The notes under the pieces: generated by a model
Seen by the model: only the letters and a program-made list of their open reading frames with translations
What the model was told of the DNA's origin: nothing
The model's database searches: none
Part shown: one piece after another, positions 33,997-41,355 of the stretch
How the letters are laid out: each line of letters starts with the position of its first letter
Numbering within the stretch: the first letter of the stretch is position 1
Position numbers and translations under genes: made by a program
Origin: Kribbibacterium absianum
Lineage (GTDB): Bacteria > Actinomycetota > Coriobacteriia > Coriobacteriales > Atopobiaceae
DNA: 64,000 bases
NCBI RefSeq assembly: GCF_030067705.1
Contig: NZ_JASJEX010000004.1
Location: 62,001-126,000 of the forward strand
Reading direction: 5' to 3'

Positions 33997-34016
33997 GGTG
34001 CCCTCCTCGCTGTTAA

Positions 34017-34028
34017 GAACGTGTGTTC
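34017..34028 (-). promoter_or_regulatory. SOS (LexA) box upstream of the 91-residue gene
   Basis: GAACGTGTGTTC, with arms extending to AAGAAC and GTTCTT (34015-34030), matches GAAC-N4-GTTC. On the minus strand it follows TAGTATAAG, a -10-like element, so it would cover the transcription start. Confidence 0.72.
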
Positions 34029-34076
34029 TTATACTAGCGCGAAGCCGAAGGCACGACAGGCTCCGATGAGAAGCGG

Positions 34077-34143
34077 CCTAGATCCTCCACTGGGACCGGT
34101 CGTTCGGGTCAAGCTGCTGCCCCACCACGAGGTTTTGGAAGCG
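34077..34143. repeat. Downstream copy of the CmpB-like gene 3' end
   Basis: These 67 bases repeat 34207-34273 with one mismatch (34111 against 34241). They carry the last 21 codons and stop codon of the neighbouring gene, with no coding frame before them. The copy is a gene fragment, 130 bases downstream of the intact one. An 11-bp inverted repeat (CGAGGTTTTGG at 34128-34138, complement at 34187-34197) starts within it. Confidence 0.9.
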
Positions 34144-34207
34144 CGGGGGAGCCGGCGCGAGGGGCGCGCCGGGCGCGGGGCCGCCCCCAAAACCTCGCCC
34201 CGGCGCC

Positions 34208-35185
34208 CTAGATCCTCCACTGGGACCGGTCGTTCGGGTCCAGCTGCTGCCCCACCACGAGGTTTTGGAAGCGGTCCTCGATGAACTGGTCGTTGAAGTG
34301 GTAGTCCACGTAGGCGTCGATCGGGTTCTGCGCCGGGATGCCGAGCGAGCGTTGCTCCAGACGGTAGAAGGAGTACGCCGTCATCAAGAGGTCCAGCGTC
34401 ATGAACGCGACGAGCACGCCCACCAGCACCGTCTGCATGCGGCTCGACGGCTCCCCGATGCGCCACACCAGCTCGGGCATGACGAGCTTGGAGTACACGA
34501 GGCCGATGACGCCCCAGAGGCACACCGTGGTCCACGACACCCATTGCGTGATGGCGTCCGGCAACCCGATGTACGTCCAGCTCTGCGCGTGCCAGAAGTA
34601 CTCCATCGCCATGCCGGTGGTCTGCTCGAGCGCGGCGCCGAGCCCCATGGAGACCGGGAGCACCTCGTACCATCGGCACGTGCGGAAGTTCCACAGCACG
34701 ATCGTGAACATCAGGGCGCCGAACCCGTACAACGGCGAGAACGGGCCCCACACCACGCCCACGCGGCTCTCGGTGCTCCCGAGGGACACCCACATCCAGA
34801 TCTCCTCCGCGACGAGGCCGATGACGCTGAACGCGATGAAGATGATGATGTAGTGGAAGATGCCGAGGCTCGCGGTCTGCAGGTACTCGTCGCGGGTCTT
34901 CATCTCCGCCTGAAAGATGCTGCGCCGCTGCTCCCGCGACAGGTGCGGGCGCCGTTTGACCTTGAGGCCCTCGTAGGCGTCGTCGGACACGCGCACGGCC
35001 GCCCCGAGCCGCTCGCGCTCGATGGCGCTGAGCGTGCTCTGGATGTCGTCACCGAACCGCTCGTCGCCCGCCAACGCCCGATAGCTGCGCCCGCGTGCGA
35101 TCCGGTAGCTCATCGAGCGCATGGCCCAGCCGGTGATGAGCACGAGGAAGACGGCGAGCTGAACGACGAGCAGCGTGTTGGCCAC
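34208..35185 (-). CDS. CmpB-type (ABC transporter permease-like) membrane protein
   Basis: This 325-residue membrane protein carries the PF06541-like core with FSVIGLVAEEIWMWV and VVWGPFSPLYGFGALMF. It has six or seven hydrophobic segments, starting with an N-terminal one (LLVVQLAVFLVLITGWAM). The family is annotated as ABC transporter permease, but no ATPase or binding protein is adjacent, so transport is unproven. The GTG start at 35185 follows GAAAGGCACC. Its last 66 bases are duplicated just downstream, a sign of local rearrangement. Confidence 0.8.
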   Translation of the reverse strand: MANTLLVVQLAVFLVLITGWAMRSMSYRIARGRSYRALAGDERFGDDIQSTLSAIERERLGAAVRVSDDAYEGLKVKRRPHLSREQRRSIFQAEMKTRDEYLQTASLGIFHYIIIFIAFSVIGLVAEEIWMWVSLGSTESRVGVVWGPFSPLYGFGALMFTIVLWNFRTCRWYEVLPVSMGLGAALEQTTGMAMEYFWHAQSWTYIGLPDAITQWVSWTTVCLWGVIGLVYSKLVMPELVWRIGEPSSRMQTVLVGVLVAFMTLDLLMTAYSFYRLEQRSLGIPAQNPIDAYVDYHFNDQFIEDRFQNLVVGQQLDPNDRSQWRI

Positions 35186-35275
35186 AGGGTGCCTTTCTCA
35201 GAGACGACCGGGGCACTCGCACAACGGGAGCAGCCCGGAGGACGAGGCGAATCATACCGGAGGACGGCCCATACG

Positions 35276-35299
35276 AAAACAGCCGCCCGGAGGCGGCTG
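35276..35299 (-). terminator. Terminator after tRNA-Gly
   Basis: An 8-bp perfect stem (CAGCCGCC with GGCGGCTG) closes a 4-nt loop and is followed by TTTT on the minus strand, 13 bases past the tRNA end. Confidence 0.85.
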
Positions 35300-35311
35300 C
35301 ATCATGATCAC

Positions 35312-35387
<76 letters not shown>

Positions 35388-35401
35388 GTCACAAGACAAG
35401 A

Positions 35402-35430
35402 ACTATACAGAACGTTCGTCGCCGATGCAA
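35402..35430 (-). promoter_or_regulatory. Promoter of tRNA-Gly
   Basis: TTGCAT and TATAGT on the minus strand, 17 bases apart, with the -10 element 15 bases before the tRNA. Confidence 0.75.
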
Positions 35431-35450
35431 GCCTCATCGAGAAAAAGTTC

Positions 35451-36512
35451 TCAGCCCAGATAGGCGGAGCCGCGGGACCTCTCGATGGCGAGCATCGCCT
35501 CGGCGTTCTGCTTCTCCACCGAGGAGAGGAGGTCGTCGCTGAACGCGTCCGGCTCGTAGAGGGGCGTGTACCAGGGCTTGGAGGAGAAGTAGCGCTGGAG
35601 CTCGGCGTTCTTGAACCTGCGGCCGTGGCGGGCATAGATCTCGTTGCGGGCGAGGAAGAGCTGGTAGTCCGTCAGCGAGGACAGCTCGGACTCGCTGTAG
35701 GCCCGCGAGGCGCTGTCCGCGAGCACATAGTCGCCGGACGCGGCGGAGAGCTTCTCGGGAGCAGGAGCCTCCTCGTTGGCTGGCTCTGTCTCTGCTGCGG
35801 GCTCCTCGGCCGAGAACGTGACGCCGCCCGCGCCGGGACGCACGTACAACGTGCCGTCCTGCTCGGCGACGTCAGCCAGGCGAACCGTCACCGTGGGATA
35901 GGTGCCCTCGGCCTTCGTGGAGGCCGTGAGGTCATAGGCTCCGGGATCCGAGACGTCGAACTGGTCCAGCTGGATCCCGAACGAGCCGGTCACGCGATAG
36001 GACGTCGGCGAGCTGTCCCCGCTCGTGCCCACCGCGATGCTGAAGGACTCCAGCGGCTCGCCCTCCGGGTCGCAAAAGACGATGCGCGTGTCGGCCGCCA
36101 CGACCGGCACGCTCGCCGCACCATAGGTCACGACCCACTCCTCCTCGGCGGGCGTCACGTCCGCCACCCCGGCATCTGCCGGGGCCGTCCCCTTCGAGAG
36201 GAGCCCGAGGCCCCCGAACCCGAAGAGCCATACGCCCACGCCCACCAGGACGACGGCCGCAACACAGACGGCGACGACCGCGCCGCGACCCTGTTTGGGG
36301 GTCCGTGCCGACCGAGGCGCAGCCGGGTCGGGAGGTGTGACGCCAGGGACGACCGGAGGCCGTGGCGCCGTCAGGTCGGCCTCCGGCTCGCACCGCTCGA
36401 TGGGACCCGGGACCGGCACGTCGAGGCCGTCCTGCTCCTGCAGCGGGCGGCCGCACCGGTCGCAGAAGGCCGCGCCGTCGGGCAGCGGCGCGCCGCACTC
36501 TTCACAGAACAT
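35451..36512 (-). CDS. Zinc-ribbon membrane protein with YARHG domain
   Basis: The 353-residue protein starts with a zinc ribbon (CEECGAPLPDGAAFCDRCG, residues 3-21), then a Pro-rich linker, one membrane segment (AVVAVCVAAVVLVGVGVWLF, about 76-95), an extracytoplasmic beta-rich region, and a C-terminal YARHG domain (RNEIYARHGRRFKNAELQRYF). YARHG domains are extracellular and thought to bind ligand or peptidoglycan. AAGGAGCG precedes the ATG. It is the last gene of a three-gene unit with an amidase and another zinc-ribbon protein, which suggests envelope sensing. Confidence 0.85.
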   Translation of the reverse strand: MFCEECGAPLPDGAAFCDRCGRPLQEQDGLDVPVPGPIERCEPEADLTAPRPPVVPGVTPPDPAAPRSARTPKQGRGAVVAVCVAAVVLVGVGVWLFGFGGLGLLSKGTAPADAGVADVTPAEEEWVVTYGAASVPVVAADTRIVFCDPEGEPLESFSIAVGTSGDSSPTSYRVTGSFGIQLDQFDVSDPGAYDLTASTKAEGTYPTVTVRLADVAEQDGTLYVRPGAGGVTFSAEEPAAETEPANEEAPAPEKLSAASGDYVLADSASRAYSESELSSLTDYQLFLARNEIYARHGRRFKNAELQRYFSSKPWYTPLYEPDAFSDDLLSSVEKQNAEAMLAIERSRGSAYLG

Positions 36513-36537
36513 CTCACACGCTCCTTCTCGCCGGCGG

Positions 36538-37338
36538 TCAATGGTGCCGGGTCGTCTGGTAGTTGGACAAGTGGCCCGCAAACTCGGCCGAGGTGTCCGA
36601 GTTCCCGGTGCGCCAGGCCTTGTGATCGATGATCGGGGCCTCGAAGCCGTAGGCGCCGTCCAGCGCCGCGATCAGCGCGTCCAGAGCCGCAAGCTGGGGT
36701 TCAGGATAATCTCCCGAACCGCCCACGTGGACCAGCTCGATGCCGATGGACCACGAGTTCATGCCGTAGTCGCGGGCCCAATCGCCGATAGGGGCCGTGC
36801 CCACCTTGTCGTCGCGGCTCTCGTCCTCCACGCCGTAGAAGGCGTTGTGGCCGGTGTCCCCGAACCCCGCGTGGTGCGCGATCTTGTCCACCGGCACGCA
36901 CTGCACGACGGAGCCGTCCTTGTCGACCACGAAGTGCGCAGCGACGCCCGCGCCGTTGGAGTCCCACCAGTCGACGACCGAGGAGGCGGAGGAGTCGCCC
37001 TCCGTGTCATGGAGCACGATGTACTTCTGACAGGAGGAGGGCTTGTCGCCATGCGCGAACGAGTCGCGGAAGTCGTAGGAGATCCCGAGGCCGTCTCCCC
37101 CAAGCGCGCCGACGGGCTCGCGGACGACGGCGCTCTCAGAGTCCGCCTCCCCCTCCGCAGCGGGCTCCGCCTCGACCTCGGCAGGCGCCTCGCGCTCTGC
37201 CGCAGCCTCGTCCGCGATGGCGGCCGGGGCCTCGGCAGGCGCATCGGCGGGCGCCGCCGGGGCGGACAAGGCGCAGGCGCCCAAGCACACGCAGAGGCCG
37301 GCCGCAAGCACCAAGGCCTGGAGCGTCGTGCTGGTCAC
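36538..37338 (-). CDS. N-acetylmuramoyl-L-alanine amidase (Amidase_2), lipoprotein-like
   Basis: This amidase cleaves the bond between muramic acid and the stem peptide. The 266-residue protein has an N-terminal signal with a lipobox-like LGAC (about residues 19-22), then an Ala/Glu/Pro linker to about residue 75. The zinc-amidase domain follows, with KYIVLHDTEG holding the first ligand histidine, AAHFVVDKDG, HHAGFGDTG, SIGIELVH and IIDHKAWR. The GTG start at 37338 lies six bases after the preceding stop. It lies between two zinc-ribbon membrane proteins and probably acts on the cell's own wall. Confidence 0.88.
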   Translation of the reverse strand: MTSTTLQALVLAAGLCVCLGACALSAPAAPADAPAEAPAAIADEAAAEREAPAEVEAEPAAEGEADSESAVVREPVGALGGDGLGISYDFRDSFAHGDKPSSCQKYIVLHDTEGDSSASSVVDWWDSNGAGVAAHFVVDKDGSVVQCVPVDKIAHHAGFGDTGHNAFYGVEDESRDDKVGTAPIGDWARDYGMNSWSIGIELVHVGGSGDYPEPQLAALDALIAALDGAYGFEAPIIDHKAWRTGNSDTSAEFAGHLSNYQTTRHH

Positions 37339-37344
37339 AGGACC

Positions 37345-38379
37345 TTACCAGGCCTTCTCGGCGGAGTCGGCAGCATCGGCGTCGACCGCCCACTCCGGAG
37401 CGTTCTCGGCCACGAAATGACCGAACGCACGGAGGGACCAGATGGTGCCGAAAACCGAGCAGAACATCAGCACCACAACGACGATGCCCACCAGGGGCCC
37501 CAGAATGCCGAAGATCACACCGAGGGCGCCCAACGCCCCGTCAATCCCTGAGGACAGGCCATAGCCGTAGCCGTAGCTCGCGTATCCGACGCTCTTGGCC
37601 AGCGCGCTGCACGAGGCCGCACCGAACACCGCGACGACCATGAGCGAGACCAGCACGCCGACGAGGCCGGTCACGAGGCTCGGCACAAAGACGGCCACAA
37701 ACGCGCTCCCGGGGTTGCGCTTGAGGACCTCGACGATCTGCGACAGGTCGAAGGCAGCGCCGAATCGGCCGGAGAGGGCCATGCGGATGCCGGCAACTGC
37801 GGCGTAGCAATTGACACAGAGGAAACCGAGCCATGCCAGGATCGCGCCAAAGACGGGAATCACGTTGAGCACCACGAGCACAGAGGCGGCGAGGCCGCAC
37901 AGGAACGTGACGACCCAGTAGAGGAAGCCGGTGAGGAACGCCTTGCGGTCGAAGACGCCCTTGGGGAGCGCCGTGCGCGCCCCGTTGACCAGCTCGGCCG
38001 ACCAGCGGAGCAGATAGCCGTTCACATAGAAGCCGACCACCGGGAAGACGCCCATCAGGGCGAGGAGCGCCGTGCGACCGACCCAGCCCGGGGAGCTGGT
38101 GATATCGCGCCAGGCCGCGCCGAGGACGCCCTCTCGAGCCGGCTGCACCGGCGGCTGAGGCCGAAACTGCGGCTGGGGCGGCTCGGGAGACGGAGCCGTT
38201 GGGGCATCTGGGGCGCAGGGGCGCTCCGGCGCAGGCTCTTGCACCGTCTCCGTGACCTGCTCGGCCACGACGGTCTCCTGAACGTCCTCGGGAGCTGACT
38301 CCTGTGGCAGCGGGCTGCCGCAGCTGGAGCAGAACTTGGCACCGTCACGCGTCGGGGCGCCGCAAGTGGGACACGTCAT
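37345..38379 (-). CDS. Zinc-ribbon DUF4013-like membrane protein
   Basis: The 344-residue protein begins with a zinc ribbon (CPTCGAPTRDGAKFCSSCG, residues 3-21), a Glu/Pro-rich linker and about five or six membrane segments from residue 100 on. The segment GYLLRWSAELVNG matches DUF4013 membrane proteins, whose role is unknown. AAGGAGGAG precedes the ATG. It is the first gene of a tight operon with the amidase (6-base gap) and the YARHG protein (25-base gap). Confidence 0.8.
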   Translation of the reverse strand: MTCPTCGAPTRDGAKFCSSCGSPLPQESAPEDVQETVVAEQVTETVQEPAPERPCAPDAPTAPSPEPPQPQFRPQPPVQPAREGVLGAAWRDITSSPGWVGRTALLALMGVFPVVGFYVNGYLLRWSAELVNGARTALPKGVFDRKAFLTGFLYWVVTFLCGLAASVLVVLNVIPVFGAILAWLGFLCVNCYAAVAGIRMALSGRFGAAFDLSQIVEVLKRNPGSAFVAVFVPSLVTGLVGVLVSLMVVAVFGAASCSALAKSVGYASYGYGYGLSSGIDGALGALGVIFGILGPLVGIVVVVLMFCSVFGTIWSLRAFGHFVAENAPEWAVDADAADSAEKAW

Positions 38380-38481
38380 CGTCTCCTCCTTCGTTGATGG
38401 CGACGGACTGAAGCCGTCTCATAGTATGTGCAATCACTCTGAAATCAGGATCCCCTGCACCCCTGCAACGCGCCGGTAACG

Positions 38482-38517
38482 CGAGCGCCCCGACTGGAAT
38501 CCCAGCCGGGGCGCTCG
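38482..38517. terminator. Long hairpin downstream of rmlA
   Basis: An 11-bp stem (CGAGCGCCCCG and complement) continues after one mismatch into CTGG-AATC-CCAG. It lies between rmlA and the zinc-ribbon operon, both on the minus strand. There is no T-run, so Rho-independent termination is uncertain. Confidence 0.55.
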
Positions 38518-38581
38518 AAACCTCCCGTGGTGCGTGGCACCTGGGGAGGAAACCTCCTGGGGTGCGTGGCACCTGGGGAGG
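38518..38581. repeat. Two tandem 32-bp repeats
   Basis: Units 38518-38549 and 38550-38581 match at 30 of 32 bases. Each unit has CCTCC and GGAGG at its ends and the inner palindrome GGTGC-GTG-GCACC. The array ends directly at the rmlA stop codon. Confidence 0.9.
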
Positions 38582-38582
38582 G

Positions 38583-39464
38583 TCAGCGGCGCGTGGAGAG
38601 CGCGATCTTCTCCAGGTAGCGACCGTACTCGGTCTTCTTGAGGGAGTCCGCGAGCTTGAGGAGCTGCGCGCGGCGGATCCAGCCGGCGTCGTAGGCGATC
38701 TCCTCGAGGGAGGCCACCTTGACGCCCGTGTTCTTCTGCACGACGCGGATGAACTCGCTCACGTTGAAGAGGGAGTCGACGGTGCCCGTGTCGAACCAGG
38801 CGAAGTCGCGACCGAGACGCTCCACCTTGAGTGAGCCCTCGTCCAGGTACATGCGGTTGAGGTCCGTGATCTCCAGCTCGCCCCGCGTGGAGGGCTGCAG
38901 CTGCTTCGCGAACTCGCAGACGCGCTTGTCATAGAAGTAGAGGCCGGTCACGCAGTAGTTGCTGCGCGGCTCGACGGGCTTCTCCTCGAGCGAGATCGCG
39001 TTGCCCTCGTCGTCGAACTCCACGACGCCGAAGTTCTCCGGATGCTCCACGCGGTAGCCGAACAGCGTGGCCTGGCCCTTCTCGGCGTTCTCCTTGGCGT
39101 GGGCGAGCTCCTCCGTGAACCCGGACCCATAGAAGATGTTGTCGCCGAGCACGAGCGCGCAGGGCTCGCCGTCGATGAAGTCGTCGCCGATGAGGAAGGC
39201 CTCGGCGATGCCGCCGCGAACCGGCTGCGGGCGGTACTCGATGGAGATGCCGAGCTGGCTGCCGTCACCGAGGAGCGCCCGGAACCCGTCCAGGTGCTCC
39301 GGCTTCGCGATCACGAGGATATCGCGGATGCCGGCCTCGAGGAGCACGGACATCGAGTAGTAGATCAGCGGCTTGTCATAGACCGGGAGCAGCTGCTTCG
39401 ACGTGGCACGGGTGATGGGGTACATGCGCTTGCCATGTCCGCCGGCGAGGACGATGCCCTTCAC
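38583..39464 (-). CDS. rmlA: Glucose-1-phosphate thymidylyltransferase
   Basis: RmlA joins dTTP and glucose-1-phosphate to dTDP-glucose, the first step to dTDP-rhamnose. The 293-residue protein has the nucleotidyl-transferase motif VLAGGHGKRMYPIT near the start (with the catalytic Arg and Lys in this region), then QLLPVYDKPLIYY, LVLGDNIFYGSGF and EEKPVEPRSNYCVTGLYFYD. GTG at 39464 follows GGGAGG and places the motif at the N-terminus. The other rhamnose genes are not adjacent. A leader hairpin and a TATAAT element lie upstream. Confidence 0.95.
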   Translation of the reverse strand: MKGIVLAGGHGKRMYPITRATSKQLLPVYDKPLIYYSMSVLLEAGIRDILVIAKPEHLDGFRALLGDGSQLGISIEYRPQPVRGGIAEAFLIGDDFIDGEPCALVLGDNIFYGSGFTEELAHAKENAEKGQATLFGYRVEHPENFGVVEFDDEGNAISLEEKPVEPRSNYCVTGLYFYDKRVCEFAKQLQPSTRGELEITDLNRMYLDEGSLKVERLGRDFAWFDTGTVDSLFNVSEFIRVVQKNTGVKVASLEEIAYDAGWIRRAQLLKLADSLKKTEYGRYLEKIALSTRR

Positions 39465-39480
39465 GCTCTCAACCTCCCTC

Positions 39481-39500
39481 TCCTGCCCTTCGGGGCAGGA
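39481..39500 (-). promoter_or_regulatory. Leader hairpin of rmlA
   Basis: TCCTGCCC and GGGCAGGA form a perfect 8-bp stem with a 4-nt loop, ending about five bases before the ribosome site of rmlA. It may protect the message or limit initiation. Confidence 0.5.
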
Positions 39501-39523
39501 CTGAAGATGCATATGTCCTGCTG

Positions 39524-39529
39524 ATTATA
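39524..39529 (-). promoter_or_regulatory. -10 element of rmlA
   Basis: A perfect TATAAT on the minus strand, 60 bases before the start codon. No good -35 hexamer is visible at 17 bases. Confidence 0.55.
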
Positions 39530-39619
39530 CCGACCCCGCACCGCTCAGCGACGATACGCGACCGCTAACCTTTCTGAAATCCCAACCACACCGCAGCGCT
39601 GAAAACCGCCGACAAGAAA

Positions 39620-39642
39620 GGAGCGCCCGCGAGGGGCGCTCC
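39620..39642 (-). terminator. Terminator after the 90-residue gene
   Basis: A 9-bp stem (GGAGCGCCC with GGGCGCTCC) closes a 5-nt loop and TTTCTT follows on the minus strand, 39 bases past the stop. Confidence 0.8.
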
Positions 39643-39680
39643 ATCAGGGGGGCGTTCGTGGCGAGAGGCGCGGCCGAGCG

Positions 39681-39953
39681 CTAAATCCTTCCGTAGAACC
39701 GAATCATGTCGATGGCGTCCTCGTAGCCCACCCCGTAGGGCAACGTGACGCGCGTGCAGCCGCCATGGCGCAGGTCGTTGACGCGCTCGTCGAGCGTGTG
39801 GTACGCGCGCCCCTGGTTGGTGAGCTCGGTCAGGGGGTCGTCGCCCTTGATGTAGAGGTCCTCCTCCATGCCGGTGTACGGCGTCGTCCGAGTGACGATG
39901 GAGGTGGTCTCGTCATTGGCGGCGTAGTCCTTGTTGATGGCAACCCAGGCCAT
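39681..39953 (-). CDS. Small unknown protein
   Basis: A 90-residue soluble protein of mixed charge with no family I recognise. It begins MAWVAINKDY and ends in DAIDMIRFYGRI. AAAGGGG precedes the ATG and a good terminator follows, so it is probably a real single-gene unit. A 7-bp hairpin (39977-39997) lies in its leader. Confidence 0.65.
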   Translation of the reverse strand: MAWVAINKDYAANDETTSIVTRTTPYTGMEEDLYIKGDDPLTELTNQGRAYHTLDERVNDLRHGGCTRVTLPYGVGYEDAIDMIRFYGRI

Positions 39954-39976
39954 AGGAACCCCTTTGCTCGCAGGGA

Positions 39977-39997
39977 GGGCGCCCTCGAGAGGCGCCC
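39977..39997 (-). promoter_or_regulatory. Leader hairpin of the 90-residue gene
   Basis: GGGCGCC and GGCGCCC pair across 7 bases, 24 bases before the start codon. Confidence 0.4.
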
Positions 39998-40091
39998 GTC
40001 GGTGGCCTTCAGTCTGGGCGTCTGTTGGTTAAGGGTTTATGCACATCCGTTGAATTGTGCTGAAGGCCCCTGATTTGCCGGCGAGCGGCAC

Positions 40092-40120
40092 AAAAACGGC
40101 CGGGACGCGCCCGGCCGTTT
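40092..40120 (-). terminator. Terminator after divIVA, end of the division cluster
   Basis: A perfect 11-bp stem (AAACGGCCGGG with CCCGGCCGTTT) closes a 5-nt loop and is followed by further T residues on the minus strand. Confidence 0.9.
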
Positions 40121-40145
40121 GAAGGGACTGTGGTCAGCGACAGCG

Positions 40146-40817
40146 CTAGTCCAGATCGTCCACGCCGATGCCGGCCACGCCCATGTCGGTCGCGGGCACG
40201 TACACGGTGGCGTTCACGTCCACGACGTCCTGGGCCTTCGGAACCTCGTAGCGGGGCTGTGAGCCCGTCGTGCTCGTGAGCATCTGGGCCGGGAACACGG
40301 CCTCGGCGTCGTCCATGAAGTGCTGGAGGAGGTTCTTGTACTCGGTACGGAACTCCTCGCGGGAGGCCTTGAGGCGGTCGATCTCGTCCAGCTCGTTCTG
40401 CTTCTCGGCCAGCGCCTGGCGAATGACCTCGCGGGCCTTCTGATCCGCCTCGGTGCGGATCTTGTCGGCGTTGTCGCGGGCCTCGGCCACGATGCGGTCG
40501 GCGCTCTGCTGCGCGACGATCAGGGCCTGGCTGATCTGGCGCTCGGTGGCCACCACGGCGCTCGAGTTGCTCGGCACGATCTCCGCCTGCGAGCCGGCGT
40601 TCTGCAGCTGCGCCTGGAGCTGGGCGATCTGGGCGCGAGCGGCGTCCAGGGCCTGGTCGGAGGCGGTCAGGCGGCTCTTGAGGTCGGCGATCTTCTGCAG
40701 CATCGCGTCCACCTCGCCGGCCAGCTCCTCGAGGAAGTTGTCGACTTCCTCGGTGTCGTAGCCGTGCTTGGAGGGGGTGAAGGTGAGCTGCTCGATGTCT
40801 GCCGGGGTGATAGCCAT
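40146..40817 (-). CDS. divIVA: DivIVA (Wag31-like) polar and septal organiser
   Basis: DivIVA binds curved membrane at poles and septa and recruits growth or division proteins. The 223-residue protein has the lipid-binding N-terminus (MAITPADIEQLTFTPSKHGY, then DTEEVDNFLEELAGEVD). Coiled coils follow around residues 30-75 and 90-165 (VAEARDNADKIRTEADQKA), and then an unstructured tail. AGGAAGGG lies upstream of the ATG. A tandem 11-bp element is in its leader. It is the last gene of the division cluster. Confidence 0.94.
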   Translation of the reverse strand: MAITPADIEQLTFTPSKHGYDTEEVDNFLEELAGEVDAMLQKIADLKSRLTASDQALDAARAQIAQLQAQLQNAGSQAEIVPSNSSAVVATERQISQALIVAQQSADRIVAEARDNADKIRTEADQKAREVIRQALAEKQNELDEIDRLKASREEFRTEYKNLLQHFMDDAEAVFPAQMLTSTTGSQPRYEVPKAQDVVDVNATVYVPATDMGVAGIGVDDLD

Positions 40818-40838
40818 AGGTGCGTCCCTTCCTCGGAA

Positions 40839-40860
40839 TGGGGTGCGGTTGGGGTGCGTT
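40839..40860. repeat. Tandem 11-bp element in the divIVA leader
   Basis: TGGGGTGCGGT and TGGGGTGCGTT stand side by side on the plus strand, 22 bases before the divIVA start codon. The same tandem form occurs before murB. Confidence 0.7.
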
Positions 40861-40979
40861 GCTCAGACGCTCGTAGGCAGAAGTCTACCGCAGATGCGCC
40901 GGCGCGAGACAAAAGGCGGGAAATGTGCGGGCACGAAGGACGCGTGGCCACCGGCAACGGCGGCCGGGTCGCTCCCCCG

Positions 40980-41249
40980 TCACAGCCGGAAGAGCAGCTG
41001 GACCACGACGTTCTGCAGCACGCCGAGCACGAGGATCGCGACAATCGGCGAGAAGTCGATGCCGCCCAACGGCGGGATGAAGCGCCGGAACAGGTTCATG
41101 TACGGGGCGACGAGGTCGTTGACCACGGTGGCGAGGTCGTCCACGAAGCCGCCCGGCCTGCGGGGAATCCAGGACAGGATGCACCACGCGATGATCAGGA
41201 ACTCGTAGATCTCGAACAGCGTGGACACGGCGCGGGCCACTGCGAACAT
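40980..41249 (-). CDS. YggT family membrane protein
   Basis: An 89-residue protein with two membrane segments (IYEFLIIAWCILSWIP and VAILVLGVLQNVVVQLLF) and the family motif NLFRRFIPPLGGIDFSP. YggT proteins are usually encoded beside proC, sepF and divIVA, as here, and are thought to support division or osmotic fitness. GGAAAGG precedes the ATG. It follows proC by 106 bases. Confidence 0.9.
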   Translation of the reverse strand: MFAVARAVSTLFEIYEFLIIAWCILSWIPRRPGGFVDDLATVVNDLVAPYMNLFRRFIPPLGGIDFSPIVAILVLGVLQNVVVQLLFRL

Positions 41250-41355
41250 AGAAGGGCCTTTCCAAGAGAAGCGGCGCCGAGGCGCCGCCGGACAATCACG
41301 GATTCAGTCTGATGGCAAACCAGTGTAGCAACGGTGCCCCGACCTCGGCTTGGGC

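Noticed and set aside
35408-35424. GAACGTTC in the tRNA-Gly promoter as a further SOS box
   Set aside because: The two half-sites are adjacent without the 4-base spacer of the LexA consensus.
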